Positions 31,490 to 42,198 of a stretch of 58,983 nucleotides of DNA are shown one piece after another. A program made the position numbers and the translations under genes. The DNA comes from Podochytrium sp. JEL0797 (taxonomy: Eukaryota > Chytridiomycota > Chytridiomycetes > Chytridiales > Chytriomycetaceae). Numbering within the stretch: the stretch's first letter is position 1; every line of letters begins with the position of its first letter. The notes beneath the pieces were generated by a model, which saw nothing but the letters and a program-made list of their open reading frames with translations, had not been told where the DNA came from and did not search any database. Location of the stretch: positions 1 through 58,983 of the forward strand of contig JADGJG010000053.1 of NCBI GenBank assembly GCA_027596195.1. The letters run 5' to 3'.

Positions 31490-33036
31490 ATGCAGTTCCT
31501 GCGAGCCCTCGCGCTCTCCCTCCTGGCCCTCTGCGCCTCGGCCGACACCCCCGCCTATGAAGTCAAGGACGACGAACTTCACTGGATCGAGCACTTTTCG
31601 CTGTCCACGCCGTTTGTGGGTGAGTTTTTAACTGCTTAGGGGAAAGGGTTTCAAGCTTGAGCTGATCATCCCTTCTGGACTAGATGAGTACCTCATGAAC
31701 AGGTAATCGCATATACCTCTTCTGTTGCAATCACTGGACTCGAAAACTGACCACTCTTTTATCGACATCGGCTTGAATCAAGATATTGGGATTTTGGCGG
31801 CAGTAAGTGAATTTCGAAACGCATGTCTTCCCAGTTGCTGATTTTGGATCATTTTAGACACATTCGTGAACGTCAACTCGTTTGTGCGCATTACGCCGAA
31901 CCGCCAATCGATGCGTGGATGGTTGTGGGCTCGCATGGTGAGGGAGATTCGATCGAAACCAATCTATACGTCGTAAATAACTTGTGTTTATTTCAGCCTA
32001 TTGTGACCCAAAAGTCGTGGGTTGTGGAATTCGAATTCAAAGTGCACGGCGGCGAGCGGTTGTTTGGAGACGGGTTTGCGTTCTGGTACACGACGGATCG
32101 CAAAAAGATTGGTGAGGAAGCGCACCCTTTTTGTTGAGGGGGGGTTCGTTTCGAGCAGGGGATATGGCTGGTTGAGCGGGATTCTAATTGCCGTTTTGAA
32201 TTTCCGGGGGGAACTTAGGTGATGTGTTTGGAAACCAGGACGAATTCAACGGTTTGGGAGTCTTTTTCGACACGTACACGAATGGCAGGAACCGAGTAAG
32301 TAAACCTGTTTTGTCTTTCGTTACCCCTGTCTCCTAATTGCAACCAAAACAGGCCATCTTCCCCTACATCAACGCCATGCTCGGCGACGGACAAACCAAA
32401 TACGATCAATCGACCGACGGCAAATCGAATGAAATTGGCGGATGTACGGCCCACTTCCGGGACCGCGATTACGTGACCCGCGCTAAAGTCGTGTATCTCG
32501 AAAACAAAATGATTCAAGTGTTTATTGATGTGGATGGACAGGGGACGTGGAGAGAGTGTTTGACAAAGAATGATGTGACGCTTCCGGAGAGGGGGTATTT
32601 TGGGTTTACTAGTCATACGGGAGATGCGTCTGGTGAGTTTTTTTTTATGTTCCTCCAAAGCCTCCCTTGCAGGCAAGAGTGCTGAATCTCTCGTTTGAAT
32701 TTGGTAGACAACCACGACATTCTCCGCGTCACATCCTACTCGATCGAAAACGAACACACCTCCAAACCCGAACCCCCGAAACCCGGCGACTCCACCTCCA
32801 ACAAGGGCGGCGACAAATCCTACAACACCCCCGACAGGGACGCGTACAGAAAACCCGCCGCCCCCATCCCAACGGCTGTGCCGCAATCGGCCAAGAAATC
32901 CAACTCGTCGTTTGTCGCGACGCTTGGGTACACGCTTTTGGTGTTGTTTGTGGTGGTGGCGGTGGGGGCCGTTGGGTTCGTGTTGTATGGGATGTGGAAG
33001 AAGACGAATTCGCCAAAGTCTTATAAACGGTTCTGA
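31490..33036 (+). CDS. L-type lectin cargo receptor, VIP36/ERGIC-53 family (unit 1)
   Basis: Type I membrane lectin that recognises high-mannose glycans and carries glycoproteins between ER and Golgi. Eight exons (31490-31619, 31684-31702, 31783-31802, 31858-31937, 31997-32111, 32219-32295, 32353-32632, 32708-33036) give 349 residues. A cleavable signal peptide ends at about residue 18 (LLALCASA). The carbohydrate domain follows: YWDFGGNT, FKVHGGERLFGDGFAFWYT (the metal/sugar site Asp-Gly segment), DEFNGLGVFFDTY, GKSNEIGGCTAHFRD and ERGYFGFTSHTGD. A Pro-rich stalk leads to one membrane helix at about 312-334 and a short basic tail ending SYKRF, like the KRFY end of VIP36. Exons 2 and 3 are microexons of 19 and 20 nt. 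Confidence 0.93.
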
Positions 33037-33356
33037 GCGTGTGGGGGTGTGTGTTATTTTTTTCGGTGGAAATAAGCGTTGAGGTGGGCATGTGAATGAA
33101 GTAAAATGAAACTGAACTGTATTTCAATGGTGGCATTATATTCAAAATGTCGCAGGGTGGGCCCCCAAACACACGTCACACAAAAAGCAAAAAACAACAC
33201 TGGAAACACGCGTGAATTCCAACAACTCAACACAACCCAACAACAACAATAAGAAAATGTGAAAGTAAGTGACTAAATGGCATAAGCAGAAATGAATGAG
33301 AGACTGAAAAAAAAAACTAAAATGGAGGGGTTGGTGAGGCTGCGGCGGGGGCGTTT
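33037..33356. other. Convergent 3' spacer between lectin and kinase (unit 1)
   Basis: 320 bp between two stop codons. It contains A-rich runs and no gene that I can see. It presumably holds both poly(A) sites. Confidence 0.5.
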
Positions 33357-36328
33357 TCAAATCCGACAACGCAAGAACGGGTGTTGAAGCGCTTCTCGTG
33401 CCGTGATTCGATACTTGGGATCAAATGTCAACAGCCGTTTGACCAAGTCGAGGAAATGACGTGAAGTTTCATCCGTTCCGGGAATAATTTGCTGTTTGAG
33501 CGAGAGCGACGCGTGAGTCAAAAAAGAAATATTCCCAAAACAGAAAGCGGAAAAAAACACAATACCTCCAAAGTCCGCATCCCCTTAACAAACTTTTTGC
33601 TCGCTTTCGGCGTCGCTGCCACAGGCCAATGCAGCTGTCGATTCGGCTTGAAAAATTTGGCGGCCGGTTTGTCGGGGTGCATGCTCGCTTGGACCATGTG
33701 GTCTGGAAGTGGGCCGAGAGCGGCTTGCATCATGGCCAGGTGTTCGAGACTGGATTTCGTGAGGACACAAATTGATCAGACGATGAGAAATCGGGAGTGC
33801 ACGCAGCGTGAAACTCACTTGTCGTGCGTCTGAAACAGCGCATCGCCTGTCAAAAACTCGACGAGAATGCAACCAATCGACCACATGTCGCAAGGAAACG
33901 TCCATCCGAGTCCCAGAATAATCTCGGGCGCCCGGTAATGCCGCGTCGAGACCACCGAGGAGTGATAATCTCCGTCGAAAATGGCGCTTCCAAAGTCAAT
34001 CAGCCGTAATCGCGCGCGTAAGAGTTCCTTGGGGGCCTGAAACCACGTGTCAGAAACTATTTGGGAGGAACGAAGTAGCTAAAGCAGATAAAACTCACAT
34101 TCCCAATCCTCTGGAGACACTCGTTACTCTCCAACATCAAATTCTCTGGCTTCAAATCCGTATGAATCAGTCGCAACTCGTGCATGAACGTGATGGATTC
34201 AATCATTTGAGCCGCAAACGTTTGAATGTGGTGCACGGGGAACGGCGAAAACGAGTTGTCCTTGAGAAAGTCAAAGATGGACTGCGCGAGGAGTTCAAAC
34301 ACCATGCACGTGTGGGAGCGGTGTTCAAAGTGGGTGACGAGGTGGATGCAGCGCCTGGCGAAAATGTCTTAGTCAGCGCACACACACACGATAAAGAGAA
34401 ATGAAAACAAAAACGTACTTGACGTTCCGAGGATCATTCTTTTTCAACGTTGTCAACACGCGAATCTCAACCTTGGCCGCGTCGCGATACTTTTGGATGC
34501 TGCGAATGATTTTGATAGCCACTTTGCAGTTGGCTGTGCGATCAAACGCTTCCACGACTTTTCCAAAGGTTCCTTGGCCGAGGAGGCGAATGATTTTGTC
34601 TGATTTTTTTATATCCAGAGGAGGGGGGTGGGTGTGGGGCAGTTGGTCAGCACGAGTTTCTCACCCGCAAGAGAACAACCACTTACATCGATGCGTCAAG
34701 TCATCGCCTTCTCGAACAATAAAGTGTCCATCCTTGTCATCGCAATCGGCCTGAAACAACCGGGAAAATCAAAAAAAATTCATTTCATCGCAATCACAAG
34801 GAAAAATACTCACCAAAGGGACCAACGCGGAAGGCGCCATATGACCCACCAAAGCAGGAACCACTGACATAGGAGCAGGAGGCACATACTCGACTCTTCG
34901 CCGTTTCGTTGCAGGAACTGATAGTGTTGACACGATTGGGCTTGAGCTGTCGCGCGTCAAGTCAATGAGGGTGATGTTTTCGGTTCGCGCGGCGTGGGAG
35001 GGGAGGATCACGTGGGATTGTGGTTGACGTCGTCGAGGTTGAGTCGCGGGTTGGTGTTGCTGCTGCTGTTGCTGGTAATACGTGGGTTGTATTTGCGAGA
35101 GGGAAGGGAGCGAGGGTTGGTAGTGGTATTGGTTTTGGAACGAGTGTTGCGGGGTTGCTGGGAGCGGCGATTGTTGTTGATGTTGAATGTTGGTGGTGCC
35201 GTTTTGGGGAGGATATGTGAGCGTGTATGCGGCATGGAGAGTCGGACTGGCTGCGATTGGGAGAGCTGCGCTCCGAGAAAAGTTTGGAGTAAAGATTCCG
35301 GTGGAAGGGGAATGGACGATGGGAGACTGCTGTTGTTGAGAATATGACGGCAATTGGTTGTGTTGATTTTGCGTGGGATACGTGTATGAGGGATGTTGGG
35401 CAAGCAGCGGGTGCGAGTCGAGAGAAATGCTGGACGCGACCGAGTTGATTCGTTGTTGTTGCTGCGGTTGGAATTTCGGTCGTTGTTGGATTGTGGAGGG
35501 TGGCGAGTTCAGGGAGTATTGGTGGAATTGCGGTGATGGATCCGGGTGGTAGCTGACGTTGTTCGAGTATGGCGTGTATTGTTGCGAAGAATGGGGCTGG
35601 TGGGTGGCCACCGGTTGGTGATAGTACGACGCCGAGTATCCATAGTCTGAATTTCCACGCACAGAATCATGCTGCTCCATTCGTTGGCGCTTCGTTTGGG
35701 AGCGCGTTGTCCGTCCCGTGGAGGCGGCTGATAGCCACGACTGCTGGGTTTGGTCGTTGAAATTCCTCGCAGTGTTCACGGACGATCGATTCGAATAGGA
35801 TTTAGACACTGGCTGGTAGGGACTCTGTGCCACGTTTTTGGGGGTGTATGACACGTGATGGTGCGTCAGCGATTCGGTTTGCGGTGGCTGAAAGGGCTCG
35901 ATGCGGTACTGTTGGTGGTGCTGGTGACTTGGCATCAGGTGCGGAGGAAGCGCGGGGAGTTGGTACGAGGCGGGCGCTTCATAGTGGGCATTGTTGTAAT
36001 GGAGATGGAGGGTCGATGACTCGGGCGCAAAGTGAGGCAGTTCAAACAACAAAGCAGCGGGAGACTGAATCAGGTTGTCAGTGTCTTTCTTAGGCCTTGG
36101 CTCGGCAGTGTCCCAGGCGGGGCTGCAATGAAGATCAGGACGTTTCATCGCTTCGCCAAAAACGCACCGCTTCTCGGCGCTGCTTCCCGGCGCTGCGGCG
36201 CCCTGAAGGTGGAAAGGCGGCGACGGATACTGCGGCGAAAGAAGCGACGGAAGCCCAGCTGCCCGGAAGCCAACCCACGCCGTGTCGTCACTAGGAGGGA
36301 CAGTGGAAGTCGCCGTTGTCGTGGCCAT
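33357..36328 (-). CDS. LAMMER-type (CLK/Lkh1-like) dual-specificity protein kinase (unit 1)
   Basis: LAMMER kinases phosphorylate SR splicing factors and act in the nucleus. Seven exons (36328-34814, 34750-34687, 34599-34419, 34354-34099, 34036-33819, 33749-33566, 33491-33357) give 850 residues. Residues 1-500 are Pro/Gln/Ser-rich and disordered, with polyQ tracts and basic NLS-like clusters (TKRQR, TKRRR). The kinase domain has the G-loop GQGTFG, VAIKII, the family-specific HTDLKPEN catalytic loop, [22 protein letters not shown] and the signature EHLAMM. The last is only half kept ([12 protein letters not shown] instead of EHLAMMERILGP). The start is the Met at 36328. The frame is open to 36565, but that extension overlaps the last exon of the next gene. 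Confidence 0.93.
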
Positions 36329-36482
36329 GGCGGGTTGTGCGAGTGGGGTGGGAGTACGTGGGAGTGCGTGAGAGGGAGTGGGAGTGGCCGAGAGAGGGTG
36401 TGAGTGTCGCAGGTCGTGCGTCCCAGAAAATGATTTCGACAAAAGAGAGATTCGGCCTCCGTCGCCACCCAGCGTTACAAAA

Positions 36483-37930
36483 TCAAAAGAAGAAAGAAAA
36501 GAGTCCACTGCGCGTCGCTTCAGGCTTCTCGCTGAGTGCAAACTGCTTCTCAAACAACTCTTCAAGTCCAGTGCTCTCCTAGAAACTCATTAGCAATCAA
36601 GTCGTATGTATCAAATCACGTGAAATCACTCACGGTGGGTGCAAAAAACCGCGGCGGATCCAACCTCAGCGAAGGTGACTTCTGTCCAATCAATGCCACT
36701 GGCGGCTTCCTCCCACCAAACATGCCCGTTCGATTCCCTCCCGCAGCATCATCACTCGAAATATCGAATCCCGCACCCCTCCGCTTCGCATTCGTTTGAA
36801 TCCCTGCAAACCTTGAAATCAACCCATCGTCAAGCTGCTCGTTCTTCATTTGCTGCAAATTGGATGCTGTTTTTGAGGCTGATCCGAATCGATACGACGC
36901 GTTGTTTTCGAACTCGTCTTCGTCTTCGCTGTCGAGGGATATTCCGCCGAATTGAGTGTGTTGCTGGTGGTTCGCGTTCGATGATGTGAACAGCTCTGTG
37001 GCTGCAGGCGCCCGTGTCCCAGATCCAAACGACAGCGGTGACGTGTTCCCAAACACGGCATCCCCAGCCCGACTGTAAAGGGAATTCGAATTGGCCGATT
37101 TCGATATCGTCCGCAGAGTTGCTGCTCGTGTCGCCTCGTGTGCGCGTTCGCTCGATAATCTATCGCGAGAAGCATCATATCGAGATACGCGATCGCGAGA
37201 TGATTCATATCGAGATACACCATGCTTTGATATCCGCGGAGAAGAGTCGGAGGATCCAGAAAGGAAGGAGAAGCAGGTCCAAAGGGAACACGCCGTCGCC
37301 AAAACCGTGTGTGACATATCAACGAGTTTTGAAAGTGGATTTGAGATCGCATCGGTGGAGGATAAATAGATCACGCATAGGGAGAGAAGCAAGTGAGTCT
37401 GTTGTTCGAGGAGGCGGGGTTGGTTCAGAATAAACCGAGCGAGTTGTCGTCGGAGTCAAAATACGCACCCAACCGACAAAACTGGCCATATCCAGCCCTC
37501 CTTTCGGCCTTTTGAGAAACACGGATGTTCGCTGATGATGTGCAATCGAGATCCATCGAAATGCGAGGAGATTCAAGACGCTGTGGGCGAGCACGGCGGT
37601 TTGGAGGACGGTTTTGCCCGTGACTGAGGTTGGTTGTGCAGCGAGTTCGAGGGTCAGCAACTGGTTGCAGGGATCCATTGAATGAAATGACAGTGGGCCG
37701 AATGGTATATCCCAGAGGGAGAGGAGGCGTGAGAGTGAGGCGGAGAGGCAGGCGGTTTGGAGATGTTGAAAGGTGTTGGTCGGTTCGAGGCCGTTGTTTG
37801 AGATGGAGGAGTGGTATTGAAGAAGGCAGGTGGTGAGGGTGAGAGGACCAAGGTAGTATGTTAATGGGATCAAGGCGAGGAGGAGACTGCGGGCCGGGGT
37901 GGTGATAGCTGGGGCTGGCGATTCCCGCAT
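36483..37930 (-). CDS. Multi-pass membrane protein, possibly nuclear-envelope Ima1/TMEM201-like (unit 1)
   Basis: Three exons (37930-37469, 37398-36634, 36578-36483) give 440 residues. Four or five hydrophobic segments fill the first 200 residues, interrupted by a phase-0 intron after FVGW. A Ser/Arg/Asn-rich disordered region follows, containing a 10-residue repeat VSRYESSRDR/VSRYDASRDR. The C-terminus reads PPRFFAPT-ESTGLEELFE, which reminds me of the end of Ima1/TMEM201 inner-nuclear-membrane proteins. The N-terminal zinc finger of that family is missing, so the link is weak. The 3' exon overlaps the upstream extension of the kinase frame. Of all genes in the unit this is the one that differs between the two copies. 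Confidence 0.6.
37163..37222. repeat. 30-bp minisatellite (two units) in the membrane-protein gene
   Basis: Two adjacent 30-bp units starting TCGCGAGA encode the repeated decapeptide with the SRYxxSRDR pattern. The repeat is also present in unit 2 at the matching position. Confidence 0.6.
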
Positions 37931-39007
37931 TTTTTCAAACGTTGATCAAAACAAAAGACAAAAAATTCCAAACTCGCGCGCTTCTTTGTCCAAAGGTGGG
38001 CCAGCGCCGGAGTTGTTGGCTTTGAATTTTCATCCTTTGGGATTTCTCAGGGGTGCCCATCTCTTGCCACTGTTCCACCAATCACGTCGCGAAACGACAA
38101 AGTTGTTTGTTCTCGCAAAACTGAACTGCGATTGACTTTCGTATCCTGCGACGCCCCCTCCCCAATCTGTCTATCGCTCCCTGTCTCACCACCAGGATTA
38201 AAACTTCAGACACCTCCACAGCCTGAACCCCTCATATTCACTGGGATGCTTTCCGACTAATAAACGGAATTTGCCCCCACAGCATACCTTTTCTTCACTG
38301 TCTGTGTATATTTAACCACAACCAACATTACAAAGCACAACCTGTTCTTGGTGGAAAAGATTGGTCCCTGAAATGACCACCTCATGACTGAAATATGATA
38401 CCCCTACCCCTTGAACTACCATTTTGGACAAGATTCTCAAGGGCAAGTCCAGGGTTAAAGATGTGTTTTCACTTCGCATATTTACACAGCCACACTTATA
38501 CCAACACCCCCTTTTATTGCCAAGAAAGCTCCACTGCATTAGAGGCACATAACCCCCATCCCCTCTTAAAAAACCATCTGCAATAATGATCAAGTGTATA
38601 GCTCCCCATGGCTGCTACTGTATAGGTTTTTGTAGGGAAAAAATAAAAGGAAATATCAAACGCTTTTGATGGCACTATGATGGATCAGGGTTTTCCGTTT
38701 GTGTTATCTATCTTAATTGACTTTCTCATTATTTTACGATGTGAAACAGGATGGAGAAGCAAGAATCAAATTGTTAAGCACAAGGTCCTTGTCAAGAACA
38801 GGGAGAAAGTCAGTTTGTGATATACCTTCAATTTCCATCGTGTGACTGTTAGAGTCGCGTAGAAGGGATCGTAGAACAAGTAGTAGAAGGAGATTGTTGA
38901 GGCAAAGGAGAGAGTGCAAGGTCGAGACTTGCGCCATAGGAGTTCCAAAAGGAGGGGAAAGGAGAGAGTTGCACAGGCTAGAAAGCTTTATATTTGAACT
39001 GAAGAGA
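37931..39007. other. Gene-free right end of unit 1
   Basis: About 1.1 kb without a recognisable gene. Minus-strand open frames such as 38734-39207 cross the junction at 39,007 and are not credible. Differences from unit 2 are single-base substitutions spread over the whole stretch plus one 5-bp deletion near 37,980. The last difference is at 38971 (58947 in unit 2). Confidence 0.55.
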
Positions 39008-39525
39008 GTGCACAATTTCATTGCCGGAATCTGTTCAAGGGCCATCACGGGCAGGCTGCGGTCGATCTTTGCCAAAAAACCGAACCAACACAAGAGAAAG
39101 CAGGAGAGGGTGCAATTGGACCAAATTTTGACTGCTATGCTGTCCCTGTTTGTCATGGTCAACTTCGGGTTTCTGACCGACACGGAAAAGGGGTAAAATT
39201 CTGTCACTCTTAACCAAGGGGGAAAAGTTTTCTTGCTGCGGCTCTACGGCGGATGGCCGGATTCGTCTCTGTGACTTTCCCTCACGGTTATAAGACCGGT
39301 GTCCCAAGAATTCGTCCAATTAATATTTTGACAAATGGCGACTTTACACCTATTCGGGGCGCCGATCGTACCAGGCTATAGGTTTTCTGAACACTCAAAA
39401 TATCCCAAACACTACACCCAACGTATTCCCCACCAAAGTATTATAGCGACAGGCATTACTCTCTCGCCCTCTCTGAATTATTTTTTTCGCAATTTCAATT
39501 TCTAAAAAATCAAACATTATCAGAC

Positions 39526-40162
39526 ATGACTAAAGTTCTCGTTGTGGTCACGGACGGCTCCGAAGACATGGAAACGGTTGTGTGTTTGGATATTCTGCGG
39601 CGCGCACAGCTCGATGTGACTCTCGCGTCGCTGTTTACTTCTTTGAATGTGCGGTGCGCGCAAGGCACTTTGCTTGTCGCCGATGCTGTGTTTGGGGGGA
39701 TCACCGCGGAAGACTTTGGCTGCGTAGTTCTCCCTGGCGGAATGGGCGGAGCGCTCGCGTTTGCGGGTGCGTTGCTTTTGTTTGTTTTTTTGTTTTTGTT
39801 TATTTATTTATTTATTTAAAACAGCGCACGCGCCGCTCCACGAACTTCTGCGCTCGTTTGAGCAAAAGGGCAAAGTGATCGCGGCTCTTTGCGCCGCGCC
39901 CATTGCGCTTCACCCGGCGCGCGTGGCAAAGGCAAAACGAGTCACGTCGCATCCGAGCGTCAAAGCCACGTTGATGCAAACCGACTGGTTCAAAGAGTAT
40001 TCGGAGGACCGCGTCGTTGTCGACGACAACTTCATCACGAGCAGAGGTCCTGGCACAAGCGTCGAATTTGCGCTGGCCATCGTAAAAAACCTGTGCGGAA
40101 AAGACCTCGCGAATCAGGTCGCCGCACCAATGATGCTGCATCCCGGATTGGTCATTGTGTGA
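39526..40162 (+). CDS. DJ-1/PfpI family protein, intron-containing (unit 2)
   Basis: Second copy of the gene at 19560, exons 39526-39766 and 39825-40162, same 192-residue product. Its upstream region is shorter: only the first 518 bp of the unit are shared, and beyond 39,008 the sequence is the gene-free right end of unit 1. If the promoter reaches further than 518 bp, the two copies may be expressed differently. Confidence 0.93.
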
Positions 40163-40279
40163 GGTGCACGCGTCGATCTGTAGCTATTTGCGGTGTGGAA
40201 TAAAACTGCTGCTTTGCGAGTGGCGTGTGGAATATCGAACGAGAATTGTTTTCGAAAGCGCGCTTTATTCCAATAGTTA

Positions 40280-41034
40280 CTACAAGTCCAACAAGTCAAA
40301 GTCATCGAGCTGGAAGTAAACAGAAACGCAGTTTGAGAAAAAATTCAGCAGCACACGAACAAACAAAAAAACGCACCTTATCGTTGTACTTTGCAATCTT
40401 CCTCTTGATGGACGATCCATTCACCCAAGTCACATAATCTTCCATCTTTCTCGTGACCAAGAAGGCCGGGTCCGTGATGGTTTCGGGTCCCACGCGAATG
40501 TGTCCTTGCTCGACATAAGTGACTGCCGATTTCACCGTCTCCGCCATCTTCAATCGCACCATCACAATCGGAAGTCTCCGTCTAAAACGGCATTTGATCA
40601 GTTTCGAGAGAATATCCGAGCGATTCGCCTGTGTTACCTGCAGAAGGCCGACACTGTCACCTTCTCACACTGCGACAGCATCTTCTTGGCAGTAATCAAG
40701 CCCATCTGATACAACTTTTCGAGCAAATCATCCGTCTTTGTGTCGCGATACGGATCTTTGGGGTCCAACAGACTCAATCGGTGCGCAAGCTTTCGAATCT
40801 GACCCGCAATCTTGTTGTACTTTTGGTATTCCTCTCTCTTGGGAACGTGGTACCGCCGCATGACTTGCGTCTCATGCAGCGAGCTGTCGGTCTTCCATTG
40901 CAGGAAATCAACCTTTTTGAGGAGCTTCTTTTCGTGGTATTGGAGCGAGGACTGGTAGGATCCGCCATTAGGCGAGGTTAGAATCGGATGCCAAAATCTG
41001 GTCGATCGTTCATGGAGGGGCGACTCACTGCCAT
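40280..41034 (-). CDS. IMP3: U3 snoRNP protein IMP3 (unit 2)
   Basis: Second copy, exons 41034-41029, 40951-40638, 40581-40377 and 40309-40280. The 184-residue product is the same as from 20314-21068, including the six-base first exon. Confidence 0.95.
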
Positions 41035-41405
41035 GGATGCAAGCGGTTGGAATTCGAGTCTTCAAAAAACAAAAAAAAACAAGAGATGTCGATTCCCCGT
41101 CGATGCCGCTGTCTCAAACACTCGATTCATGGGTACCAATTATAATTTAAGTACAGAAATAGCTCATAAACGGCTCTAAATCCAAAAGGACTTCTGTGTT
41201 CGCCACCCAGGAATATGTGGAAATGCAGCGGCTACAGGCGATATTGATCGTAACTACTACGTTTTCTTTGAAAGCCAGTATATTCCTCTTGCACTTTTTG
41301 CCCCTTTGACGTGCTGCCGTTATGCCCCTCGCGGCATTTCGTATTTTCGTTTCGGGATCACGAACCGGCGGTTTTTTGTTTTTTTTCACTCTCAGAAACC
41401 CAAAA
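41035..41405. promoter_or_regulatory. Divergent IMP3-SNU13 promoter (unit 2)
   Basis: Same 371 bp as in unit 1; no difference seen. Confidence 0.6.
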
Positions 41406-42027
41406 ATGGTGAGGCCAACATCTGCCCTGCGCTGTCACTGCACTGCCATCGGGATCACATTCGCTGCGACCTCTCCTTCCAGTTTATTGTGGCCTTCGCA
41501 TTTGAGCCCTCTATCTCCTCGCTCGTCGCCCTCCGCAGTTCCTTGATCATGAATCCGTATCACCTTGATTCTAACAGTTTCTTTGCAGGCAGACAACAGC
41601 TCCAAGGCCTACCCCCTCGCCGACGCCCAACTCACCAACAAGATCCTCGATCTCGTCCAACAAGCTTCCCACTACAAGCAGTTGAAGAAGGGTGCCAACG
41701 AGGCCACCAAGACCCTCAACAGAGGAATCTCCGAGTTCATCATCATGACCGAGGACACTGAGCCAATTGAGATTTTGTTGCACTTGCCGCTGTTGTGTGA
41801 AGACAAGGTATTCCTCTTTTTTTTTCGGGCGGCAAGCAATGATTCTGACGTGTTCTTCTTTGCATCAGAACGTGCCATACGTTTTCGTCAAGTCCAAGGT
41901 TGCCCTTGGCCGTGCTTGTGGAGTTTCTCGCCCCGTCATTGCTTGCTCCGTCACCACCAACGAAGGAAGTGAATTGAAGGCCCAGATCCAGGCCATCAAG
42001 CTCCAGATTGAGAAACTCCTTGTTTAA
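41406..42027 (+). CDS. SNU13: SNU13 / 15.5K k-turn RNA-binding protein (unit 2)
   Basis: Second copy, exons 41406-41408 (ATG alone), 41589-41807 and 41869-42027. Same 126-residue product. A duplicated SNU13 is of interest because snoRNP and U4 snRNP proteins are usually made from single-copy genes in compact genomes. Confidence 0.96.
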
Positions 42028-42198
42028 GTCTCTCTGTGACGCGATCCTTTCTCTTGTTTTTTCGTCTCGACATCAGCGAATTTTATGTAATATAATCCTC
42101 TGATGATCCTGCAAAGGTGAAGATTATATCCTCTAAAAGAAGAGAGCTTTTTATTTCATTTCAAAATGCGAGAAATTCAAAGAAAAGAATGCGTGTGT

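Larger units (their letters stand above)
19042..39007 (+). repeat. Unit 1 of a ~20-kb direct tandem duplication
   Basis: The unit starts at GTGCACAATTTC (19042) and ends at GAAGAGA (39007), where the same GTGCACAATTTC starts again with no spacer. The offset to unit 2 is 19,966 bp from 19042 to 36673 with no difference that I can see. After 36674 there are substitutions and four indels (-3, +6, +12, -5 bp in unit 2). The unit carries ten protein genes. Confidence 0.93.

Noticed and set aside
36329..36565. Longer kinase N-terminus starting at 36565
   Set aside because: It overlaps a coding exon of the upstream gene in another frame; the Met at 36328 is a simpler start.
37436..37468. 12-bp length difference between units as a four-codon change
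   Set aside because: It lies in intron 1 of the membrane-protein gene after the FVGW exon end, so it is not coding.
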